This document shows, one piece after another, positions 7,578 through 12,615 of a stretch of 12,615 nucleotides of DNA (its first letter is position 1; every line of letters begins with the position of its first letter). Source of the DNA: Paracoccaceae bacterium (GTDB lineage: Bacteria; Pseudomonadota; Alphaproteobacteria; Rhodobacterales; Rhodobacteraceae); NCBI GenBank assembly GCA_007131465.1, contig SLQN01000498.1, forward strand, positions 1-12,615, in the 5' to 3' direction. Under the pieces are notes generated by a model. It saw nothing but the letters and a program-made list of their open reading frames with translations, was not told where the DNA came from and made no database searches. The translations under genes and the position numbers were made by a program.

Positions 7578-8276
7578 TCAGACTTCGTTATATTTGTAGC
7601 CTATGCCGTAAAGCGTCTCGATTGAAGAAAATTCCGGGTCCGCATTGCGCATCTTCTTGCGGAGCCGCTTGATGTGGCTGTCAATCGTACGGTCATCAAC
7701 ATAGACCTGATCTTCATAGGCCACATCCATCAGCTGGTCACGCGACTTGACGACACCTGGACGCTGCGCAAGGGCCTGAAGCAACAGGAATTCGGTCACT
7801 GTCAGCGTGACATCCTCTCCCCTCCATTTCACCTGATGGCGCAACGGGTCCATTTCCAGAAGGCCCCGGACCATGACCTTGGTTTCCTCGACAGCTTCCG
7901 GTCCGGCCTCATTCGCCTGCTGTCGGCGCAGCAACACCCGAATTCGCTCGACCAGAAGGCGCTGGGAGAAGGGCTTGGTAACATAGTCATCAGCGCCCAT
8001 CCGCAGACCCAGAACCTCGTCAATCTCGTCATCCTTGGAGGTCAGGAAGATGATCGGCATCTGGGTTTTCTGCCGCAGCCGCTGGAGCAGCTCCATCCCG
8101 TCCATGCGCGGCATCTTCATGTCCAGCACGGCCATGTCCGGCATCTTGCGATTGAACGCGTCATAGGCCGCCTGACCGTCATTATACGTTTCGACCTGGA
8201 AACCTTCGGCCTCCAGACAGATGGACACGGATGTCAGAATATTCCGGTCATCATCAACCAATGCGATTGTCGACAT
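7578..8276 (-). CDS. chvI: Response regulator ChvI (OmpR family)
   Basis: The 232-residue protein is an OmpR/PhoB-family regulator, the partner of ChvG. Its receiver domain (about 1-120) has the acidic pair in LVDDD (7-10), the phospho-acceptor Asp52 in [11 protein letters not shown] (50-60), the switch Thr in LTSKDD and the Lys in YVTKPF. Its winged-helix DNA-binding domain (about 135-230) contains [33 protein letters not shown] and ends [10 protein letters not shown]. In rhizobia, ChvI controls envelope and exopolysaccharide genes. The target set here is not visible. The ATG at 8276 is preceded by AGGGCAGG. It is the first gene of the minus-strand operon and is divergent from pckA. Repeats upstream may be its own binding sites. 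Confidence 0.94.
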   Translation of the reverse strand: MSTIALVDDDRNILTSVSICLEAEGFQVETYNDGQAAYDAFNRKMPDMAVLDMKMPRMDGMELLQRLRQKTQMPIIFLTSKDDEIDEVLGLRMGADDYVTKPFSQRLLVERIRVLLRRQQANEAGPEAVEETKVMVRGLLEMDPLRHQVKWRGEDVTLTVTEFLLLQALAQRPGVVKSRDQLMDVAYEDQVYVDDRTIDSHIKRLRKKMRNADPEFSSIETLYGIGYKYNEV

Positions 8277-8294
8277 CTTGCCTGCCCTTTTTCG

Positions 8295-8323
8295 GTTATA
8301 CCCGTGCTCGGTTTATCGCGGCA
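8295..8323 (-). promoter_or_regulatory. Candidate chvI promoter
   Basis: On the minus strand TATAAC (8295-8300) is a good -10-like hexamer. A 17-nt spacer leads to TGCCGC (8318-8323), a poor -35. A weak -35 with regulator-like repeats directly upstream fits an activator-dependent promoter. The start point is inferred by pattern only. Confidence 0.4.
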
Positions 8324-8328
8324 GTTGC

Positions 8329-8354
8329 GCCACATTTTTGCCACATATGGCACA
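8329..8354 (-). promoter_or_regulatory. Tandem repeats upstream of chvI, possible ChvI site
   Basis: GCCACAT occurs at 8329-8335 and again at 8340-8346, 11 bp apart. A related inverted copy TGGCACA follows at 8348-8354. Direct repeats spaced about one helical turn are the usual target of OmpR-family regulators, and the block sits about 6 nt upstream of the proposed -35. Autoregulation by ChvI is inference; a different regulator could bind here. Confidence 0.4.
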
Positions 8355-8464
8355 AAAACGCAGATTCAGGCAACCCGAAACCGCATTTCCGCGTTTTCAA
8401 TGATGCGATTCGGGTCGGGCCTGTGCGAATCGGCAACACTCAGTCTCGCAGAAAAGTCTTTATG

Positions 8465-8494
8465 TTGCGCTAACGCTGTCCTGATTGCGCTAAC
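8465..8494 (+). promoter_or_regulatory. Two TTGCGCTAAC direct repeats upstream of pckA
   Basis: TTGCGCTAAC is repeated exactly at 8465-8474 and 8485-8494, 20 bp start to start (about two helical turns). Each contains GCGCTAAC, one side of the GTTAGCGCTAAC-type palindrome bound by LacI-family regulators. As I recall, this includes CceR, which controls central carbon genes in Rhodobacter. The left halves match poorly (9 and 10 of 12 positions overall). The location fits an activator of pckA. Confidence 0.45.
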
Positions 8495-8533
8495 TCGCCT
8501 AATCGAGCCTAGGCTTCGCAGCGATCATGATGA

Positions 8534-8539
8534 TATATG
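8534..8539 (+). promoter_or_regulatory. Candidate pckA -10 element
   Basis: TATATG lies in a short AT-rich patch 50 nt before the pckA ATG. No good -35 is found 16-18 nt upstream (the region reads AGGCTT or similar), which again suggests dependence on an activator bound further upstream. This is pattern-based and tentative. Confidence 0.3.
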
Positions 8540-8551
8540 CATGCAGAGCTT

Positions 8552-8567
8552 GTGATCAGTTGATCAC
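8552..8567. promoter_or_regulatory. GTGATCA-GT-TGATCAC dyad in the pckA leader
   Basis: GTGATCAGTTGATCAC is a perfect 7-bp inverted repeat around a 2-nt centre. A 2-nt spacer is too short for a hairpin using all pairs, so it reads better as a protein-binding operator. It lies 21 nt before the pckA ATG and about 6 nt before the AGAGGGAG ribosome binding site (8573-8580), downstream of the proposed -10, a position suited to a repressor. Confidence 0.45.
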
Positions 8568-8588
8568 GCGCCAGAGGGAGCAGCCAGA

Positions 8589-10187
8589 ATGACAATACCC
8601 CGCGTAAACCCGGAAAAGCGCCTTGAAGATCAGGGAATTGTTGGCGTGGCAAAGGCCCATTACAACCTGATCGAGCCTGCGCTGATCGACGCTGCGGTGA
8701 AGCGCGGAGAAGGGCGGCTGGGACTTGGCGGCGCTTTTCTGGTGCAGACGGGCACGCATACAGGGCGGTCCCCGAAAGACAAGTTCGTGGTGCGCAGTCC
8801 TGAAGTGGAGTCGAGCATCTGGTGGGAAAACAACGCCCCCATGAGCGTGGACGCCTTCGACAGGCTGCATGCCGACATGCTGGATCATGTAAAGGGGCGC
8901 GAAGTTTTCGTGCAGGACCTCTATGCCGGGGCCGATCCGGCGCACCGTCTTGATGTGCGCGTGATTACCGAGCTTGCATGGCACGGGCTGTTCATCCGCC
9001 ACCTGCTGCGCCGCCCCGAGGCTGGCGAGTTGGCACAATTCGTGCCCGATTTCACGATCATCAACTGCCCCAGCTTCAAGGCGGACCCGGCGCGGCATGG
9101 CTGCCGGTCGGACACCGTGATCGCGCTTGATTTCGAGCGCAAGCTGATCCTGATCGCCAATACCGCCTATGCGGGCGAGAACAAGAAATCCGTCTTCACG
9201 CTGCTGAATTACCTGCTGCCCGCGAAGGGCATCATGCCGATGCACTGCTCGGCCAATCACGCACCGGGCGACCCGGAAGACGCGGCCGTCTTCTTCGGCC
9301 TGTCGGGCACTGGCAAGACAACGCTGTCAGCGGATCCGGCGCGCATCCTGATCGGGGATGACGAACATGGCTGGTCCGACACTGGCATCTTCAATTTCGA
9401 GGGCGGCTGCTATGCCAAGACGATCAACCTCGACCCCGAAGCGGAACCGGAAATTCATGCAACGACCCACCGCTTCGGCAGCATTGTCGAGAACATGATC
9501 TTCGACCCTGACACGCTGGAGCTGGATTTCGAGGATGACAGCCTGACCGCGAATACGCGCGTGGCCTATCCGCTGGATGCGGTCTCGAATGCATCGAAGA
9601 CATCACTGGGCGGGGTTCCAAAGAACATCATCATGCTGACCTGTGACGCCTTCGGCGTGCTGCCCCCGATAGCGCGTCTGACCCCGGCACAGGTGATGTA
9701 TCATTTCCTGTCGGGTTTCACCTCCAAGGTGGCGGGAACCGAGCAGGGCGTGACCGAACCGCAGCCGACCTTCTCGACCTGTTTCGGCGCACCCTTCATG
9801 CCGCGCCGCCCCGAGGTTTACGGCAAGCTGTTGCAGAACAAGATCGCGCGTTTCGGGGCGGATTGCTGGCTGGTCAATACCGGCTGGACAGGGGGCGCTT
9901 ACGGGACCGGGTCGCGCATGCCGATCAAGGCGACACGCGCGCTGCTGCGCGCGGCACTCGACGGCTCGCTCAAGTCGGTCGAATTCCGCCGCGACCCGAA
10001 TTTCGGCTTCGATGTCCCGGTATCCGTGCCAGGTGTTGCGGATGATCTGCTGGACCCGCGCCGCACTTGGGCCGATCCTGCGGCCTATGATCGCCAGGCG
10101 GCCAAGCTGGTCGGGATGTTTGCCGAGAATTTCGCACAATACGTGCCCTTCATCGATGAGGAAGTGAAACAGGCGGCGATCGGCTGA
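8589..10187 (+). CDS. pckA: Phosphoenolpyruvate carboxykinase (ATP)
   Basis: PckA converts oxaloacetate and ATP to PEP, CO2 and ADP, the committed step of gluconeogenesis from C4 acids, in the cytoplasm. The 532-residue length is normal for the ATP-dependent family. Motifs seen are [10 protein letters not shown] (57-66, substrate-binding Arg60), [10 protein letters not shown] (215-224), the P-loop [11 protein letters not shown] (237-247), the metal-binding GDDEHGW (256-262), [12 protein letters not shown] (268-279), and [18 protein letters not shown] (427-444). The ATG at 8589 follows AGAGGGAG at a suitable distance. It is divergent from chvI, a linkage known in rhizobia and other alphaproteobacteria, and places PEP supply beside a PEP-driven regulatory PTS. 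A 12-bp hairpin lies downstream. Confidence 0.98.
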   Translation: MTIPRVNPEKRLEDQGIVGVAKAHYNLIEPALIDAAVKRGEGRLGLGGAFLVQTGTHTGRSPKDKFVVRSPEVESSIWWENNAPMSVDAFDRLHADMLDHVKGREVFVQDLYAGADPAHRLDVRVITELAWHGLFIRHLLRRPEAGELAQFVPDFTIINCPSFKADPARHGCRSDTVIALDFERKLILIANTAYAGENKKSVFTLLNYLLPAKGIMPMHCSANHAPGDPEDAAVFFGLSGTGKTTLSADPARILIGDDEHGWSDTGIFNFEGGCYAKTINLDPEAEPEIHATTHRFGSIVENMIFDPDTLELDFEDDSLTANTRVAYPLDAVSNASKTSLGGVPKNIIMLTCDAFGVLPPIARLTPAQVMYHFLSGFTSKVAGTEQGVTEPQPTFSTCFGAPFMPRRPEVYGKLLQNKIARFGADCWLVNTGWTGGAYGTGSRMPIKATRALLRAALDGSLKSVEFRRDPNFGFDVPVSVPGVADDLLDPRRTWADPAAYDRQAAKLVGMFAENFAQYVPFIDEEVKQAAIG

Positions 10188-10215
10188 GCCAGGTCGCTTG
10201 CGCGATCAGATGGCA

Positions 10216-10243
10216 AACGCCCTGCCATGACTGGCAGGGCGTT
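10216..10243. terminator. Hairpin terminator between pckA and puuD
   Basis: AACGCCCTGCCA (10216-10227) pairs perfectly with TGGCAGGGCGTT (10232-10243) around a TGAC tetraloop. It lies 28 nt after the pckA stop. The T-run after it is broken (GTTCGCCGTTT), but the stem is very stable. It also sits 79 nt beyond the converging puuD stop, so it may serve both genes. Confidence 0.75.
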
Positions 10244-10322
10244 CGCCGTTTATGGTCTCCGGGTGGCTTCGCCCCCGTCCCGTGATGCGGGCCTCCCCCA
10301 GGAGACTTTCACCAAAATGAAA

Positions 10323-11552
10323 TCAGGAGCCGGTGACGCGCCGATACCAGTCGGCGATCTGCTGGCGGGCCTCGGGTTCCATCAGCACTGTGCTGCCCGG
10401 CGGCATGGCGTGGCTGATGCCAGATTGCAGGTAGATGGTCTGCGCCGCGCGGGCGATCTGCGCCTCGGTTTCCAGCACCACCCCCTTGGGTGCCCAATGC
10501 AGCCCCGGCCAGAGGGGCTGCCTCGCGTGGCACATGGAACAATGACCCATCACGGTCCAGTAGACATCCTCGAATTCGGGATCGGCGGCGAAGCGGGCGA
10601 CATGCGGGGGCAGGCTGGCGAGGTCTTCGTCCCTCTCGCGCGGCTGGCCCAGGGTCGAGAGCAGGATGATGGCGATGAAAAGCGCCGTGGTGGCGGCCCA
10701 GGTCCACCATCTGTAGCCCCGGCCCATATGCAGGGTGTTGAAGAAATGCCGGATCGTGACCCCCATCAGGAACACGAGCCCCGCGATCAGCCAGTTATAC
10801 TCGGATGCGAAGGCCAGCGGATAATGGTTGGACAGCATCAGGAAGATCACCGGCAGCGTGAGGTAATTATTATGGGTCGAGCGTTGCTTGGCGATCTGCC
10901 CGTATTTCGCGTCCGGCACCCGGCCCGCGCGCAGATCGGCGACAACGATCTTCTGGTTGGGGATGATGATCATGAAGACATTGGCCGACATGATCGTCGC
11001 CGTGAATGCCCCCAGATGCAGAAGCGCGGCGCGGCCCGTGAAAACCTGTGTGTAGCCCCATGACATGATCACCAGCAGCACGAACAGAAGGACCATCAGC
11101 CGGGTGTTGTCTGCGCCAAAACGCGACTTGCACAGGAGGTCGTAGATCACCCAGCCAAAGGCCAGCGAGGCCACGGAAATCGCGATTGCCTGCCAGACAT
11201 CCAGATCCGCAACTTCGCGGTCGATCAGATAGAACTCAGCACCCACATAATAGACCAGCGCCAGCAGCGCGAAGCCCGATAGCCAGGTCCAGTAGCTTTG
11301 CCATTTGTGCCAGATCAGATGTTCAGGCAGGCGGTCTGGCGCAACAAGGTATTTCTGGATGTGGTAGAAGCCCCCGCCATGCACCTGCCACTCCTCGCCA
11401 TAGGCACCTTCCGGCAAGTCAGGGGATTTGCGCAGGCCCAGATCCAGCGCAATGAAATAGAAGCTGGACCCGATCCAGGCAATCGCCGTGATCACATGCA
11501 GCCAGCGGACCGCAAATTCCGCCCAGGCCATCCAGACCGCCAGTTCCAGCAT
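10323..11552 (-). CDS. puuD: Urate hydroxylase PuuD (membrane protein with cytochrome c domain)
   Basis: PuuD oxidises urate to 5-hydroxyisourate at the inner membrane, passing electrons through its heme domain instead of using O2 directly like soluble uricases. The 409-residue protein has a large multi-span domain (DUF989 type). Hydrophobic segments lie near residues 15-37, 88-110, 120-140, 150-170, 175-197, 230-245, 253-268 and 283-301. Typical motifs include WLHVITAIAWIGSSFYFIALD (17-37, here noted as WLHVITAIAWIGSS then FYFIALD) and KQRSTHNNYLTLPVIFLMLSNHYP (222-245, noted by KQRSTHNNYLTLPV). A C-terminal cytochrome c domain (about 325-409) carries the heme motif CSMCH (338-342) and AMPPG, with Met383 as the probable axial ligand. 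The ATG at 11552 follows GAGAGGA. It converges on pckA and lies 188 nt downstream of uraH, the next enzyme of the pathway. Confidence 0.94.
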   Translation of the reverse strand: MLELAVWMAWAEFAVRWLHVITAIAWIGSSFYFIALDLGLRKSPDLPEGAYGEEWQVHGGGFYHIQKYLVAPDRLPEHLIWHKWQSYWTWLSGFALLALVYYVGAEFYLIDREVADLDVWQAIAISVASLAFGWVIYDLLCKSRFGADNTRLMVLLFVLLVIMSWGYTQVFTGRAALLHLGAFTATIMSANVFMIIIPNQKIVVADLRAGRVPDAKYGQIAKQRSTHNNYLTLPVIFLMLSNHYPLAFASEYNWLIAGLVFLMGVTIRHFFNTLHMGRGYRWWTWAATTALFIAIILLSTLGQPRERDEDLASLPPHVARFAADPEFEDVYWTVMGHCSMCHARQPLWPGLHWAPKGVVLETEAQIARAAQTIYLQSGISHAMPPGSTVLMEPEARQQIADWYRRVTGS

Positions 11553-11740
11553 CCTTGCGTCCTCTCGTATCGCTGTGCCGCGACGTTATCCTGTCAGAGC
11601 GACCCATGTCAGGCCCAGAAAGCACCGCGCGCGCCCTGAATCACCTTCTAAATCATCCCTACGCATCAAGGGGAGCCTCGACCCGCCCTGCCTGTCCAAG
11701 ATTTGGGCAGTCTGGCGGGGCCCGGGTCTGCAAATGTGGC
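11553..11740. other. Gap between uraH and puuD
   Basis: No credible gene is present in these 188 nt. On the minus strand it holds a GC-rich hairpin after uraH (11682-11719) and, closer to puuD, a GATAAC (near 11585-11590) that could be a -10 element. The two same-direction genes may therefore be separate transcription units. I see nothing else. Confidence 0.4.
11682..11719 (-). terminator. Possible hairpin after uraH
   Basis: CCCGCC plus CTGCC (11682-11692) can pair with GGCAG (11706-11710) and GGCGGG (11714-11719), with a TCT bulge and a loop of about 13 nt. It begins 21 nt beyond the uraH stop. There is no T-run after it on the minus strand, so it could be a weak or Rho-assisted terminator or an mRNA 3' structure. 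Confidence 0.35.
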
Positions 11741-12097
11741 TCAACTGCCGCGATAGGTCGAGAAACCGAAGGGCGATAGCAGCAAGGGCACATGGTAGTG
11801 ACTTTGCGCATCGCTGATGCCGAAGCGGATGGGCACTTCGTCCAGAAACAGCGGCTCTGCGCCGCCCTGCCCTGTCGCGCGCAGATAGTCCCCGGCCGCG
11901 AAGACAAGCTCATAGTGGCCGGTCGCGAAGCCGGCTTGCGGCAGGATCGGGCTGTCAGTGCGCCCGTCGGCATTTGTACGCATCTGCGCGATGCGCCTGC
12001 GGTCCGCGCCCTCCAACCGGTAGAGCGTGACCAGCAGATCGGCTGCGGGCAGTCCGCGCGCCGTATCCAGCACATGCGTTGTCAGAAATCCGGCCAT
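11741..12097 (-). CDS. uraH: 5-hydroxyisourate hydrolase (transthyretin-like)
   Basis: UraH hydrolyses 5-hydroxyisourate, the unstable product of urate oxidation, to OHCU. The 118-residue protein is the full length of the family. Key residues are visible: LTTHVLDTARG near the start (catalytic His8), TNADGRTD (Arg46), SHYHVPLLLSPFGFSTYRGS spanning 99-118 with His102, and the diagnostic C-terminal YRGS tetrapeptide that separates the hydrolase from true transthyretin. No signal peptide is seen, so it is cytoplasmic. GGAGAGG precedes the ATG. It precedes puuD on the same strand and is divergent from puuE, so urate catabolism genes flank a shared 157-nt control region. Confidence 0.96.
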   Translation of the reverse strand: MAGFLTTHVLDTARGLPAADLLVTLYRLEGADRRRIAQMRTNADGRTDSPILPQAGFATGHYELVFAAGDYLRATGQGGAEPLFLDEVPIRFGISDAQSHYHVPLLLSPFGFSTYRGS

Positions 12098-12160
12098 GAC
12101 CCTCTCCAGAAACTATGGTGACGCCCAGTCTTGCAGCGCGGGGCGCGGAAATTCCAGCCC

Positions 12161-12182
12161 TTGACGCAAGACGTGATGTCAA
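12161..12182. promoter_or_regulatory. TTGAC-N12-GTCAA dyad between uraH and puuE
   Basis: TTGAC (12161-12165) and GTCAA (12178-12182) form an inverted repeat with a 12-nt gap in the 157-nt divergent region. The left arm also looks like the start of a -35 (TTGACG), but no matching -10 is seen 17 nt downstream. It may be an operator for a purine-responsive regulator, or chance; the arms are only 5 bp. Confidence 0.25.
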
Positions 12183-12254
12183 GGACGCTTCCATCGTGGC
12201 AGAAAGCTGCCATCGGTCATTTCCCCTGACTGCCCCAAGCCCCGGAGGTTATTC

Positions 12255-12615
12255 TTGCAACGCTACCCACGCAATATGACGGGCCATGGTCCAACACCCC
12301 CGGCCCCTGCCTGGCCCGGCGAGGCGAAACTCGCAATCTCGCTGGTGCTGAACTATGAAGAAGGCGGCGAAAACTGCCTGCTGCATGGGGACGCGGCTTC
12401 GGAAGGGTTCCTGTCTGACATTCCCGGAGCGACGCCCTGGCCGGGCCAGCGTCACTGGAACATGGAATCGATCTATGACTACGGGGCGCGGGCCGGGTTC
12501 TGGCGGCTGCACCGGTTGTTCACGGGACGGGGTCTGCCGGTGACGGTCTATGGCGTTGCCACGGCGCTTGCCCGCAGCCCCGAACAGGTGGCGGCGATGA
12601 AAGCGGCGGACTGGG
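12255..12615 (+). CDS. puuE: Allantoinase PuuE, N-terminal part (cut by window edge)
   Basis: PuuE is the polysaccharide-deacetylase-like allantoinase that opens allantoin to allantoate, unrelated to the amidohydrolase-type allantoinases. The plus strand reads open to the window end for 120 codons. Family-typical stretches are RYPRNMTGHGPTPPAPAWPG near the start, LVLNYEEGGENCLLHGD, PGATPWPGQRHWNMESIYDY and RAGFWRLHRLFTGRGLPVTV. The conserved RYPRNM lies upstream of the first ATG (12276), so translation should begin at the TTG at 12255, six nt after GGAGG (12244-12248). The metal ligands further on are outside the window. The gene diverges from uraH, and uraD may follow outside the window. Confidence 0.93.
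   Translation, partial: MQRYPRNMTGHGPTPPAPAWPGEAKLAISLVLNYEEGGENCLLHGDAASEGFLSDIPGATPWPGQRHWNMESIYDYGARAGFWRLHRLFTGRGLPVTVYGVATALARSPEQVAAMKAADW

Larger units (their letters stand above)
8277..8588. promoter_or_regulatory. Divergent control region between chvI and pckA
   Basis: This 312-nt stretch has no credible gene and must hold both divergent promoters. It is more AT-rich than its surroundings. From left to right it contains a -10-like element for chvI, tandem GCCACAT repeats, a central stretch with no recognised site (about 8360-8460), two TTGCGCTAAC direct repeats, a -10-like TATATG for pckA, and a 16-bp dyad next to the pckA ribosome binding site. These are listed separately. Confidence 0.8.

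Noticed and set aside
8360..8460. Possible small gene or small RNA in the middle of the chvI-pckA region
   Set aside because: Open frames there are short with no start signals, and only loose, imperfect inverted repeats are visible. No terminator supports an sRNA.
7674..8555. 293-codon plus-strand open frame opposite chvI running into the intergenic region
   Set aside because: It is the antisense shadow of a highly conserved response regulator in GC-rich DNA, with no ribosome binding site or domain.
8556..9260. Long minus-strand open frame opposite the 5' part of pckA
   Set aside because: It is the shadow of pckA, and its sequence shows no domain.

Overview
The window is GC-rich chromosomal DNA of an alphaproteobacterium, most likely a member of the Rhodobacteraceae. 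The evidence is the gene order pckA / chvI-chvG-hprK-rapZ-EIIA-HPr, the short alphaproteobacterial form of HPr kinase, an Omp25/Omp31-type outer membrane barrel, and the pairing of PuuD-type urate oxidation with PuuE. The genus assignment is inference. I see no phage, insertion sequence, CRISPR, tRNA or rRNA. Every gene looks intact except the two cut by the window edges.

Region 1 (1-2920). mutY (minus, 3' end outside the window) diverges from a tight plus-strand set: a DUF721/DciA-like protein, a membrane-anchored DsbA-family thioredoxin-fold protein (ATGA overlap) and a class III CoA-transferase that starts 5 nt after the dsbA-like stop. The first three are housekeeping genes. The CoA-transferase has no visible functional link to them.

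Region 2 (2921-8588). A strong hairpin separates the CoA-transferase from a converging minus-strand outer membrane barrel gene. Upstream of that lies a minus-strand regulatory operon, in transcription order chvI (response regulator), chvG (sensor kinase), hprK, rapZ, ptsM-type EIIA(Man) and HPr. chvG/hprK and hprK/rapZ overlap, so translation is probably coupled. This is a regulatory PTS with no sugar permease nearby. HPr carries both His15 (PTS phosphorylation) and Ser46 (HprK target). The 312-nt divergent region between chvI and pckA holds several repeats and a dyad that look like regulator sites.

Region 3 (8589-10322). pckA (ATP-dependent PEP carboxykinase) is on the plus strand and ends in a 12-bp perfect hairpin. 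Its link with the PTS/ChvGI operon fits joint control of PEP and gluconeogenic carbon flow.

Region 4 (10323-12615). This is ureide/purine catabolism: puuD (membrane urate hydroxylase with a C-terminal cytochrome c domain, minus), uraH (5-hydroxyisourate hydrolase, minus) and, divergently, puuE (allantoinase, plus, cut by the window end, probable TTG start). Together they cover urate to 5-hydroxyisourate to OHCU, and allantoin to allantoate. The OHCU decarboxylase (uraD) step is not in the window.
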